Positions 55,674-63,831 of a stretch of DNA of 64,000 nucleotides are shown here, in pieces (the first letter of the stretch is position 1; each line of letters starts with the position of its first letter). The notes beneath the pieces were generated by a model, which saw only the letters and a program-made list of their open reading frames with translations, did no database searches and was not told where the DNA came from. Position numbers and translations under genes: made by a program. The DNA lies in the NCBI GenBank assembly GCA_902799245.1, contig CADBZY010000009.1:28080-92079 (forward strand), read 5' to 3'. The DNA is from an uncultured Ruminococcus sp. (GTDB taxonomy: Bacteria; Bacillota; Clostridia; Oscillospirales; Acutalibacteraceae).

Positions 55674-56209
55674 AGTGATTCCACTCCGTTCCGGATCATC
55701 TCCATCGCTTCATCTATAGAAACGCAATCGGCAAAAACACCCGGCCAAACTTCATTGAAGTAATAGGCGCAGGTGGTTTCGCCGGTCATATAGGGATTGT
55801 CAACGGTGGAATTGGTTTCCTCGGGAATGACCACGTAGTAACCGCGCTCAAAGGCGGATTTCACGGTTGCATCCACACAGAAATTGGTTTGCAGACCGAC
55901 GATCATCAGGTCTTCATCCTTCGCTTCTTCGAGATAAGCGGCAAAATCTTTGTTGCTGAAGCTGCTGCATACGGTCTTGACAAACACCTTTTCATCCTCG
56001 TGCGGGGCGACCTCATCGGCGATCTCAAAGCCTTCGTCTCCCACAGAAAAGCCCGTGCCGGCGCCCGCGTCGTGCTGCACATAAATAACTTCCACCTTGT
56101 TTTCTCTGGCGGCGGCAATCACCTTCACGACGTTCTCCATAAGCCCTTTGAGGTTGTAAAGATCGTTATCCAAAAGCGCTTTTTGCATATCCATAACAAT
56201 CAATTTCAT
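55670..56209 (-). CDS. Cysteine hydrolase (isochorismatase-like family)
   Basis: The 179-residue protein has the catalytic triad positions: Asp in LIVMDMQKAL (about residue 7), Lys in VFVKTV (about 79) and Cys in LQTNFCVDAT (about 109-118). The family includes nicotinamidases and N-carbamoylsarcosine hydrolases; Thr/Asn around the Cys does not fix a substrate. It is fully coupled with the following GNAT. Confidence 0.9.
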   Translation of the reverse strand: MKLIVMDMQKALLDNDLYNLKGLMENVVKVIAAARENKVEVIYVQHDAGAGTGFSVGDEGFEIADEVAPHEDEKVFVKTVCSSFSNKDFAAYLEEAKDEDLMIVGLQTNFCVDATVKSAFERGYYVVIPEETNSTVDNPYMTGETTCAYYFNEVWPGVFADCVSIDEAMEMIRNGVESL

Positions 56210-56260
56210 ATTTTTTTACAAACTCCTTCCGATAGTTGGAATCAGCTAATCTGCAATTTC

Positions 56261-56431
56261 CTACAGCCTGAGCACCGCCGGCATTTCGTCCCCTTCGTCA
56301 TAAAAAGCAGGGTTTTCCTCAAAGCCGAAGGAAGCGTACAGTTTTTTCGCAACCTGGTTTACCTCAAGGTCGATGAGCGCGTTAAAGATTTTTCTGTTTA
56401 CTTTAATAAGCCTGATGTTGTTGTTTTCCAT
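56261..56431 (-). pseudogene. Internally deleted GNAT acetyltransferase, 56-residue reading frame
   Basis: A short frame from ATG 56431 (AGGAAGAG upstream) to TAG 56261 reads MENNNIRLIKVNRKIFNALI, then DLEVNQVAKKLYASFGFEEN and DEGDEMPAVLRL. The first half matches the N-terminal strand/helix of diamine-type GNATs and the second half their C-terminal YxSFGFE...LRL. The acetyl-CoA-binding core (about 90 residues) is missing, yet the frame is intact. This points to an in-frame deletion that left a mini-ORF still with its ribosome site. Confidence 0.7.
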
Positions 56432-56449
56432 CTTCTCTTCCTCATCGTA

Positions 56450-56971
56450 TCAGTCATAATAAAAAACAATATCCGTCTTGCCTTCCTGATTGGTTCCTTT
56501 ATATACCTCCGTGTCAACCCCGCCGATACGGAAGCCGCTTTTGACGTAGAACAGACACGCCGCAAGGTTGTTGTCCTGTCCAATGGTGTAGACCCCTCTG
56601 TACCCTTTTTCGAGAGCGACCGCCTTTGCCTCGGTTATCAGAAGACTTCCCACGCCGCGTCTGCGATAGTCTTTGTTTACCTTGAGATCATAGAGGTACA
56701 TATATCTGAAAAAACCGGGCTGCAAAATGGCAAGGCCAACGCAGGTATCTCCGTCACAAGCGCCGAGAAAAACGCTGTCGGCTTTCATTTGCTCATAGCA
56801 ATAGTTTTCGTCGGGAAAACACATTTCGGATACCTTGCCTGACTTTTCAACCGTAAAACTCCATCTTCCGTCCGCCAGGCGCGGCACCATCCGTCCAAAT
56901 AAGGGAAACGGCTCGTTGGGGATATTGATATCTTCCTTGTGTGTGTCGTCGATTCGTTTTATTTCAATCAT
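56450..56971 (-). CDS. GNAT family N-acetyltransferase
   Basis: The 173-residue protein has DLKVNKDYRRRGVGSLLITE (about 93-112), a classic acetyl-CoA loop, with a late AACLFYVKSGFRIGG. ATG 56971 is preceded by AAGAGGATTC. It is the gene just before the mini-GNAT frame. Substrate unknown. Confidence 0.9.
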   Translation of the reverse strand: MIEIKRIDDTHKEDINIPNEPFPLFGRMVPRLADGRWSFTVEKSGKVSEMCFPDENYCYEQMKADSVFLGACDGDTCVGLAILQPGFFRYMYLYDLKVNKDYRRRGVGSLLITEAKAVALEKGYRGVYTIGQDNNLAACLFYVKSGFRIGGVDTEVYKGTNQEGKTDIVFYYD

Positions 56972-57067
56972 ATGAATCCTCTTAACGCAGTTTCTTCATT
57001 ATCATTCATTTCGGTTTCCGCTCCTGGAAGGATATGAACCGGCATACACCTCTCTGTATGCTTCATG

Positions 57068-57516
57068 TCAGTTTTTTCCCTGCAACACATGCTTCATCAA
57101 GTATCTGTGTCCGTCATCTCTGTATATGGAAAATCCACATCTGTCATAAAGACGCAAAGCCGAATGATTTGTTTTCTCGACATGCAGCAATACCGCCGGG
57201 ATTCCCTTCTCTCGTGCGCAAGATTCCGCGGTATGGATCAGTTCCGAACCGATGCCTTTGTTTCTGTAACGGAGAAATCATCAAGATAAATATATCTTTC
57301 AGGTTCATTGTGAACTTCAACAGACAGAAAACCCACTACTTCACCGTCTTCCGCGACAAAAATCTGACTTTCACTTTCTGTCCAGAATCTGTCCAGATCT
57401 GCGTCTTTATATCCTTCCACATCGTCAGTGTGCTATATCGACCGCAGCATTTCCAGAAACAGTTCCCGTATTTTGTTTTCATCTGCCGGAACAGTCTTCC
57501 TGATTTTATACTTCAT
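57068..57516 (-). pseudogene. GNAT acetyltransferase pseudogene (nonsense + frameshift)
   Basis: A GNAT reads from ATG 57516 (GGAGG site) as MKYKIRKTVPADENKIRELF; it meets an in-frame TAG at 57435 (RSI*HTDDVEGY, probably from TAT), then continues to EPERYIYLDDFS. Near 57271-57274 the frame must shift to read RYRNKGIGSELIHTAESC, the acetyl-CoA loop, up to ALRLYDRCGFSIYR and a TGA at 57068-57070. Both lesions lie in one otherwise continuous GNAT. Two fragments would be translated at most. Confidence 0.85.
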
Positions 57517-57582
57517 CCTGTACCTCCACGAACGGCGATTGATCGAGATTATTATACCATTGTTTTCCGCGACGGTCAATAG

Positions 57583-57620
57583 AAAAAACCTCTCTTGCCA
57601 GATGACAAAAGAGGTTTTTT
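57583..57620. terminator. Hairpin D of the CCTCTTTTG family, tRNA terminator
   Basis: AAAAAACCTCTCTTG (57583-57597) and CAAAAGAGGTTTTTT (57606-57620) form a terminator directly after tRNA-Gln on the minus strand. Confidence 0.85.
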
Positions 57621-57622
57621 GA

Positions 57623-57696
57623 TGGCTGCGGAACTAGGATTCGAACCCAGACAAACAGAGTCAGAGTCTGTCGTGCTACCCTTACACAATTCCGCA
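57623..57696 (-). tRNA. tRNA-Gln (anticodon CTG)
   Basis: On the minus strand the 7-bp acceptor stem TGCGGAA/TTCCGCA encloses a cloverleaf. The anticodon stem ACAGA/TCTGT holds loop CTCTGAC with anticodon CTG, which reads CAG (Gln). The T-arm contains GGTTCGAATCC. CCA is encoded at 57625-57623 after a discriminator G. A promoter and a terminator flank the gene, so it is a single tRNA unit. Confidence 0.95.
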
Positions 57697-57739
57697 ATAT
57701 TTCTTTGTTTCCGCTCGTTATCTCCAAGCGACTTATATA

Positions 57740-57767
57740 ATTATAATCGGAAATTTCATTTTGTCAA
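57740..57767 (-). promoter_or_regulatory. Promoter of tRNA-Gln
   Basis: On the minus strand TTGACA (57767-57762), 16 bases, TATAAT (57745-57740). Confidence 0.85.
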
Positions 57768-57867
57768 TAGGTTTTTACTATTTTTTTTGAAGAAAGTAAA
57801 AATTATAAAAAACATCAAAATATCAACTGAAAAATTGAAAATATATATAATTTTAACAATATTCCTG

Positions 57868-57896
57868 TTGAATTGATTAATTGCAGGCAGTATAAT
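57868..57896 (+). promoter_or_regulatory. Promoter of the PPK2 gene
   Basis: TTGAAT (57868-57873), 17 bases, TATAAT (57891-57896), 54 bases before the start. The AT-rich stretch between the two divergent promoters shows no further feature. Confidence 0.75.
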
Positions 57897-57949
57897 ACTT
57901 TTTAAAGGTCGGTCTATCGGCTGAAAATAACATATCGGAGGAAAATAAA

Positions 57950-59440
57950 ATGTTTGACATATTTGATAGGGGCATTGAGGAAGCCAAGCGCGAGGTTTAT
58001 TCCTCACAGGAAGAGCTGGAAGTAAGGCTTGGCGAGCTGCAGCGCGAAATGAAGGCAGCAGGTATTCCCACCGTCGTAGTGTTCGAGGGCTGGAGCGCGT
58101 CCGGCAAGGGTACGATGATAGGACGTCTGATCCGTTCGCTCGACCCCAGAGGCTTCAAGGTATATTCCATGACCAAGCCCACCGACGAGGAGCGGCGCTA
58201 TCCGCCCATGCGCCGCTACTGGCTCAATCTTCCTTCCAACGGCAACATGTCCGTATTCGACCGCAGCTGGTACCGCTGCATTGACTTCAAGGAGGGCAAG
58301 AAGCTCAAGGAGGAGGACGAGGATACAATCTACAGAATCCTTGATTTTGAATCTCAGCTCACTGCCGAGGGCTATCTGGTGATCAAATTCTTCCTGCACA
58401 TCTCCAGCGACACACAGAAGAAGCGCTTCAACAAGCTGAAATCCGTCAAGTCAACCGCGTGGAGGGTCAAGAAGTCTGACGTTAAGCAGAATGAAAATTA
58501 CGTCAAAGTGTACCGTATGCTGTGTGAGCTGTTTGACCGCACCAACACCGCCGCCGCACCGTGGCATATCATCGACACCACCGATAGAGATAACGCGTCC
58601 ATCACCATGTATTCTGTCATGATTGCCGCGATGGAACGCGCTCTCGAACAGAAGAGCAGAGGCCTGCGCATCAATCCTGAAGCGATAGACATTAAATCTC
58701 CCACACGTCCGCAGGTTTCCGTCGCGCTGAGTGACGTTGATCTTTCTCTGAAGGTTTCCGACAGCGATTACAAGAAACGCCTGAAGACCCTGCAGGACAG
58801 ACTTTTTGTGCTGCAAAACGAGCTTTACCGCCGCAGAATTCCGCTGGTTATCGCCTACGAGGGCTGGGACGCTGCTGGCAAGGGAGGCAATATCCGCCGC
58901 ATCACGCAGGCGCTTGACCCGAGAGGCTATGAAGTGCTGCCCATCGGCTCACCCACGCCGGATGAAAAGCAGCGTCACTTCCTCTGGCGCTTCTGGACGC
59001 GTCTGCCGAAGGACGGACATACCGCGATCTTCGACCGCACATGGTACGGCAGAGTGCTGGTGGAACGCATCGAGGGCTTCTGCACCGAGGATGAATGGAA
59101 ACAGGCATACGACGAGATCAACCGCTTTGAATACAGCCTGACCAGCTTCGGCGCGATTGTGGTGAAATTCTGGCTGCAAATCGACAGCGATGAGCAGCTT
59201 GTTCGCTTTACCGCACGTCAGAATACGCCTTCCAAGCAGTGGAAGATCACTGACGAGGACTGGCGCAACCGCGCAAAGTGGGGAGAATACGAAGTCGCGG
59301 TCAATGAGATGATCGAAAAGACCAACACTCCGAGCGCTCCGTGGATTATCATTGAATCCAACGACAAAAAATATGCCCGTCTGCGCACGCTGGAAGAAGT
59401 AATCGCTCTGATTGAAAAACGCCTTGCGGTCAAGGACTGA
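57950..59440 (+). CDS. pap: Two-domain polyphosphate kinase 2 (polyphosphate:AMP phosphotransferase type)
   Basis: ATG 57950 follows GGAGG. The 496-residue protein has two PPK2 domains, each with Walker A: FEGWSASGKG (about 45-54) and YEGWDAAGKGGN (about 302-313). Walker B/lid motifs are SVFDRSWY (about 101-108) and AIFDRTWYGRVLVERIEG (about 360-377). Domain 1 lacks the GRVLVERxEG continuation (RCIDFKEGKK instead), so it is probably inactive and structural, as in class II PPK2 enzymes where only the C-terminal half is catalytic. The enzyme phosphorylates AMP to ADP with polyphosphate. Cytoplasmic. No ppk1 or ppx nearby. Confidence 0.93.
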   Translation: MFDIFDRGIEEAKREVYSSQEELEVRLGELQREMKAAGIPTVVVFEGWSASGKGTMIGRLIRSLDPRGFKVYSMTKPTDEERRYPPMRRYWLNLPSNGNMSVFDRSWYRCIDFKEGKKLKEEDEDTIYRILDFESQLTAEGYLVIKFFLHISSDTQKKRFNKLKSVKSTAWRVKKSDVKQNENYVKVYRMLCELFDRTNTAAAPWHIIDTTDRDNASITMYSVMIAAMERALEQKSRGLRINPEAIDIKSPTRPQVSVALSDVDLSLKVSDSDYKKRLKTLQDRLFVLQNELYRRRIPLVIAYEGWDAAGKGGNIRRITQALDPRGYEVLPIGSPTPDEKQRHFLWRFWTRLPKDGHTAIFDRTWYGRVLVERIEGFCTEDEWKQAYDEINRFEYSLTSFGAIVVKFWLQIDSDEQLVRFTARQNTPSKQWKITDEDWRNRAKWGEYEVAVNEMIEKTNTPSAPWIIIESNDKKYARLRTLEEVIALIEKRLAVKD

Positions 59441-59502
59441 GTTTTTCGTGAAAATGCCGCGAATTCGGGAAATTGTTTTGAAGAATTGTAACAATTAAAC
59501 AC

Positions 59503-59531
59503 TTGTAAATCACCGCCTTGTTTGATATACT
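59503..59531 (+). promoter_or_regulatory. Promoter of the transglutaminase-like membrane protein
   Basis: TTGTAA (59503-59508), 17 bases, TATACT (59526-59531). Confidence 0.5.
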
Positions 59532-59574
59532 GAATTAATCGGTAAAACATCCATCAAACAGGACGGTGATTTTT

Positions 59575-60789
59575 TTGGCGCGTCTGGCAAATCGCAAAAA
59601 GTATCAGAAAAAAAGAGAGACATTCATGCAGTTTTACAACAAGACCTGTGACAGAGTGTTCGGCTACGCTTTTGAACGCTGCCTGAATCACGCTGACACA
59701 ATGATCGTCTGCCGCGAGGCATTCATCGACATGTATTTTGATATATCCGAGCTGCGCAAGGCGCCGAGCGTGGAGTATTGGCAGCGCAAGCAGGTGGACA
59801 AGACGCTGCGCTACCTTGTGCGCAAGGACAGGCTCAGCATGATTCACGAAAAGACGCTGGCGGATATTCCCGACAGCATTTCGGTCGATGAAAAGGAAGA
59901 GCTCTGGCGGCGCATCAATCGCACTATCGATATTGACCCGTGGCGTCTGGTGCCGATTCCGGGCAAGTCCTCCATCTTCACCGTGCTTTCTGATCAGTTG
60001 GCGTCCGATATGAGCTACATGAGCATATTTGACATCGTCAAGGCAGTGGGAATCGTGCTTCTGATCATCGCTGTGATTGGCGGAGCAGGTTTTGGCGCGT
60101 ATTATTTCCTTTTCAGAGGTTCGTCCGGAGGCGTGGAGGCGATGGAAGAAATATTCCTCGATGAACGCAGCTACGACATCTACAACGAGGAATCAAGAGT
60201 ACGTGTGACCGATGAGGAGATCAACGCGCTTATCAAACAGGCGTTTGACGGTCTGGAGGACGAAGGCGGCCTGAGCGGTCATTCAACGGTTGTATCCCAC
60301 AATTCCTCAAAAGATCCGGTTTACACTGCCGACGACGCGATCAACGACAAATTGAAGGTAATTCTCGATGAAATTTTGAAGGACGATATGAGCGACAACG
60401 AACGCCTTTGGGCGATTTATTACTATATCGGCACTCACATCCGCTATGAAAATGTGTCCGACAAGAGCGAGGAGCAACTTACACTGCTGCGATATTATTT
60501 CAAGCACCAGACAGGCGACAGCCGGCATTATTCCATGCTCTTCAAATCGCTCTGCAATGCCGCAGGCTATGACTGCGAGATGATCAAGGGACGTTTCGTG
60601 CTCAACGGCGACACCGAATTCCGCCGCGACATCCTCCACTACTGGAACAGAATGAGGCTCAACGGCATGTATTACTACTATGACTGCGAAGCCGACACCG
60701 ACGAATTCGGCACCCAGGTGCGCGAATACTACTTCATGGCGACCGACGGCAACATCAAATGGTCCGTCTGGAACAGAGACCACCAATGA
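59575..60789 (+). CDS. Membrane protein: sigma-region-2-like N-terminus, one TM helix, transglutaminase-like outer domain (Cys-to-Ser)
   Basis: The start is uncertain: TTG 59575 fits AGGACGG with spacing; GTG 59566 overlaps it; ATG 59626 is also possible. The 404-residue form has a cytoplasmic part (about 1-145) with MQFYNKTCDRVFGYAFERCL and DTMIVCREAFIDMYF, which recalls sigma-70 region 2, though no region 4 follows. One helix (about 158-182) crosses the membrane. The outer part ends in a transglutaminase-like core (about 285-395), but the place of the nucleophilic Cys is Ser316 (GDSRHYSMLF), while His (HYWNRM) and Asp (YYYDCEAD) remain. It is probably a non-catalytic transglutaminase fold, or one with altered chemistry. 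The LicD gene follows. Confidence 0.7.
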   Translation: MARLANRKKYQKKRETFMQFYNKTCDRVFGYAFERCLNHADTMIVCREAFIDMYFDISELRKAPSVEYWQRKQVDKTLRYLVRKDRLSMIHEKTLADIPDSISVDEKEELWRRINRTIDIDPWRLVPIPGKSSIFTVLSDQLASDMSYMSIFDIVKAVGIVLLIIAVIGGAGFGAYYFLFRGSSGGVEAMEEIFLDERSYDIYNEESRVRVTDEEINALIKQAFDGLEDEGGLSGHSTVVSHNSSKDPVYTADDAINDKLKVILDEILKDDMSDNERLWAIYYYIGTHIRYENVSDKSEEQLTLLRYYFKHQTGDSRHYSMLFKSLCNAAGYDCEMIKGRFVLNGDTEFRRDILHYWNRMRLNGMYYYYDCEADTDEFGTQVREYYFMATDGNIKWSVWNRDHQ

Positions 60790-60900
60790 GCGCGGCGCGG
60801 TTGCGCATCTAAGATAATAGAGAATAACGAATAGATAATAGATAATAACGGAGGAAGGCGCGTTGCGCCTTGGAATAAAAACAAAGGACTTGATTCGATC
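60786..60900 (+). repeat. Intergenic repeat copy 1 (GC-rich arms + AGATAATAG element)
   Basis: The gap before licD holds a GCGCGGCGCGG stretch, a 32-base AT-rich element (60809-60840), and a hairpin AAGGCGC/GCGCCTT (60855-60861 with 60865-60871). A 32-base element with 31 identical bases occurs in the next gap (61758-61789). Confidence 0.8.
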
Positions 60901-61737
60901 ATGAGTGATAATACAAACCCCACCTCATCTGAAAAGACGCAGGAGGAAGCCATGCAGCTGGTGCATGAGCTGCAGCAGGTGACGCTTGCCATGCTGAAAG
61001 ACATTGACAAGGTGTGCAACGAATACAATATCCCGTATTATTTGGGTGAAGGAACCATGCTCGGCGCGGTGCGTCACAAGGGCTTCATTCCGTGGGACGA
61101 CGACATCGACCTGCTGATGATGCGCGACGATTACGAGCGCTTTCTGAAAATCGCCCCGGAAGCGATGGGGGAGAGGTACGAGATTCAGCACTATACCACC
61201 ATGCCAAACTGCTGGACGCCGCTGCTCAAGGTGCGTTTGATTACCGACAGTCCGAAGTTCCGGCAGTCGCACATTGCCCACGTCACCCCGAACAACGGCC
61301 CGATGATCGACATTTTCCCGCTTGACAGCGTGCCGAAGCTGTCCTCTCCGTTGCAGACGTGGCAGGGAACAAAAATGCGCATACTCCGCGGCACACTTTC
61401 CCAGAAGATGGGTACCGCCGAAGCCAATTCCTTCGCGGCGAAGGTGCTGCGCTTTGCGTCGCATTTCGTGACACGGGAATTCCTTTTTAAATGCATCAAC
61501 AAAAATTACGTTAAATACAACAGTCCGGATAACCAGTACATTGTCTGCCTGGCCAGCTATTATAAGGTACAGAAGGAAACCTTCCCGAAGGAAGCCTTCG
61601 GGGAGCCTGTGCGCGTTCCCTTTGAGGACGGGTTGTTTCCCGTGCCGCAGGACACCGACCTCATTCTCACCACCATCTACGGCGACTACATGACCCCTCC
61701 GCCGCCGGAAAAGCGCGTCATCAAGCACCACTTTTAA
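60901..61737 (+). CDS. LicD family phosphotransferase
   Basis: The 278-residue protein has the LicD core: YYLGEGTMLGAVRHKGFIPW (about 41-60) followed by DDDIDLLMMRDDY (about 61-73), a metal-binding Asp-rich site. LicD-like enzymes add phosphocholine or other phospho-groups to surface polysaccharides or teichoic acids. The TagF-like gene downstream points the same way. ATG 60901 has an AAAGGAC-type site 14-20 bases upstream, which is weak. The protein is cytoplasmic. Confidence 0.92.
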   Translation: MSDNTNPTSSEKTQEEAMQLVHELQQVTLAMLKDIDKVCNEYNIPYYLGEGTMLGAVRHKGFIPWDDDIDLLMMRDDYERFLKIAPEAMGERYEIQHYTTMPNCWTPLLKVRLITDSPKFRQSHIAHVTPNNGPMIDIFPLDSVPKLSSPLQTWQGTKMRILRGTLSQKMGTAEANSFAAKVLRFASHFVTREFLFKCINKNYVKYNSPDNQYIVCLASYYKVQKETFPKEAFGEPVRVPFEDGLFPVPQDTDLILTTIYGDYMTPPPPEKRVIKHHF

Positions 61738-61860
61738 AGCGCGGCACATGCGTGCCGCTAAGATAATAGAAAATAACGAATAGATAATAATATCGAAGCT
61801 AACGCGCAAGCGCGGCGCTGGAATTTATTATCTTACACCATACTACCGGAGAGATTATCA
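61738..61860 (+). repeat. Intergenic repeat copy 2
   Basis: A GCGGCAC/GTGCCGC hairpin (61741-61758) is followed by the 32-base AT-rich element (61758-61789), which differs from copy 1 at one base, then a CGCGCAAGCGCGGCGC stretch. Copy 1 and 2 bracket the licD gene. Confidence 0.8.
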
Positions 61861-63582
61861 TTGGGATTGAAATCATTCATCAGGAAGCTGCCGACTTTGG
61901 CACTGGCGGCGAAATACGCCAAATATTACAAACGAACCGCGGTTGACGAGAACGTGATCTTTTATTCATCGCATCAGGGAGCAGGAATGCTCTGCGGCCC
62001 TTACGCGATGTTCCGCGAGCTGATGGAATCGCGGGACTTCGACTATTACACCCATGTGTGGCAGATCAACGATGCCCGCGAGAAAAAACAGCTGAAAAAG
62101 GAGCTCTGCGACTGGACAAATGTGAGATTTGTCAAAAAGAACAGCCGAGGATATTTCAAGGCGCTGACCGGCGCGAAATACTTATTCATCAACAACACCC
62201 TTCCCTTCTACTTCACCAAGAAGCTGGAGCAGGTCTATGTCAACACATGGCACGGCATACCGCTGAAAACGCTGGGCTACGATGTGCCGGACGGCAAATA
62301 CACCGCGCGCAATATGACGCGCAATTTCCTGCTGACCGACTTTTTGATTTCCCCCTGCCGCTTCATGACAAAAATTTATCTGGAAAGCTACAAGCTCGGC
62401 GGCATTTACACCGGAAAGCTGCTGGAAAACGGCTATCCCAGAAACGACATGATTCTTTCCACTAAACGCGACGACATTATAGAAAAGCTCATCAATCGCG
62501 GCATTCCCATCGACGAAACCAGAAAAATCATTCTCTATGCGCCGACGTGGAAGGGAGCTTCCTTCCAACGCGCGGAAAATGACATCGCAAGCTATGACGA
62601 ATTCTGCGATTATTTATACAACCACATCGACACTCAGAAATACCAGATTCTGATAAAACCTCACCCGATGGTCTACAAGCAGCTGTCCAAGAGGGAAAAA
62701 AGAAGAGGCCGATATATTCCGCAGTCGATAGACACCGACGAGCTTCTATCGGTCACGGACGTGCTGGTGTTGGATTATTCGAGTATTTTCTTTGACTTTC
62801 TGCTCACCGACCGCCCCATTATTTTCTACATTCCTGACCTTGAAAGCTACAGGGAATACAGGGGCGTGTACTTCGGGCTTCACGAGCTGCCGGGGCCTTA
62901 TTCTGGCGAAATGAGCGATATTGCCGGCTGGATCAACCGCGCCGAAACGCTGCGCAGTCAATACGGCAGCGCTTATGAAAAAATGAGAACGTGGTCGTGC
63001 GAATTCGACGACGGCAGGGTCACGGAAAAGGTGCTGAAAGCCGTTATGGACGGCAATCCATCCGCATGCCGCGTGGTGCAGTCCGACAATTCCGACAGGA
63101 AAAAAATGCTTGTCGCGGGAGGCAGCTTTGTTCCCGGAGAGCATACCGAGAAGATACTTCAATGGCTTGACGGAATTGATTACGATGCCACCGATGTGAC
63201 CCTGTTGATCGATGACGGCGGCCAATGCACCGACGAGATCATGAGGGTCAATGATCATGTGCGCGTACTCTGCCGCAACGGACTCATTCCGCGCGGTATT
63301 CTTTCCGCCCTGCGTGCCGAGATGATCTCTCCCGACAAGGCAAGCACATCCCGGCTGCTGAGGATATTCAATTCCGCTGCGATCAAGAACAATTACAGGC
63401 GTATTTTAGGGGACAGCCGGTTTGACGTCGTGGCGAATTTCGCGGGCGAATGTTTTGAACAGGCGCTGACCGCCTATCACGGAGGACAGCGCGAGGTCAT
63501 CTCCGAAAAGAACTTCAACGGCTGGACAGCGGCGTTTGAAAATACGCACGGCGAGTGGAAATGTAAAAAGATTGTGCTATAA
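61861..63582 (+). CDS. CDP-glycerol glycerophosphotransferase (TagF-like) with extra C-terminal domain
   Basis: TTG 61861 follows GGAGAG. The 573-residue protein has the Glyphos_transf domain (about 30-390): INNTLPFYF, VYVNTWHGIPLKTLGYDV with the His of the active site, LYAPTWKGASF, ILIKPHPMVYK and VLVLDYSSIFFDFLLTDRPI, the classic TagF/TagB markers. It polymerises or primes glycerol-phosphate-type chains at the inner membrane face. From about 405 a different domain begins (KKMLVAGGSFVPGEHTEKIL), like the N-terminal half of a GT-B glycosyltransferase but only about 165 residues, with no second half. This may be a natural short fusion or a truncated one. The next 400 bases are non-coding. Confidence 0.9.
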   Translation: MGLKSFIRKLPTLALAAKYAKYYKRTAVDENVIFYSSHQGAGMLCGPYAMFRELMESRDFDYYTHVWQINDAREKKQLKKELCDWTNVRFVKKNSRGYFKALTGAKYLFINNTLPFYFTKKLEQVYVNTWHGIPLKTLGYDVPDGKYTARNMTRNFLLTDFLISPCRFMTKIYLESYKLGGIYTGKLLENGYPRNDMILSTKRDDIIEKLINRGIPIDETRKIILYAPTWKGASFQRAENDIASYDEFCDYLYNHIDTQKYQILIKPHPMVYKQLSKREKRRGRYIPQSIDTDELLSVTDVLVLDYSSIFFDFLLTDRPIIFYIPDLESYREYRGVYFGLHELPGPYSGEMSDIAGWINRAETLRSQYGSAYEKMRTWSCEFDDGRVTEKVLKAVMDGNPSACRVVQSDNSDRKKMLVAGGSFVPGEHTEKILQWLDGIDYDATDVTLLIDDGGQCTDEIMRVNDHVRVLCRNGLIPRGILSALRAEMISPDKASTSRLLRIFNSAAIKNNYRRILGDSRFDVVANFAGECFEQALTAYHGGQREVISEKNFNGWTAAFENTHGEWKCKKIVL

Positions 63583-63831
63583 TATAGAATCAGGCGATAG
63601 TAAAACAAAAAAGAAAAATAAAAGAAAGCGCGCAGCGCCGTAACTAGCGAGCGAATGCGAGCGTGGGAGTCGAGGGGGTCTGGACCTCCTCGCGGGTCAA
63701 GGGCAGGACCCTTGCGGGGTAGCTTTTTGCCGAAGGCAAAAAGCAGGGGCAGAGCCCCTCGCTGCAACGCGCTGCGACATAAGACGGACTCGGGCGCAGC
63801 CAATAAGGTAAAATCCTAAGATTTGTCTTGC
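63583..63831. repeat. Hairpin-rich intergenic repeat
   Basis: GC-rich, non-coding stretch with four consecutive stem-loops: 63671-63692 (CGAGG...CCTCG type), 63698-63714 (CAAGGG/CCCTTG), 63721-63744 (GCTTTTTGCC/GGCAAAAAGC) and 63745-63759 (AGGGGC/GCCCCT). The first 60 bases include CGCGCAGCGCCG, like the GC-rich arms of the two repeats near licD. It resembles the abundant intergenic repeats of Clostridia rather than a gene. Confidence 0.75.

Noticed and set aside
63583..63831. Possible insertion-sequence end or tRNA-like RNA
   Set aside because: No transposase remnant or cloverleaf is found; the stem-loops fit an intergenic repeat better.
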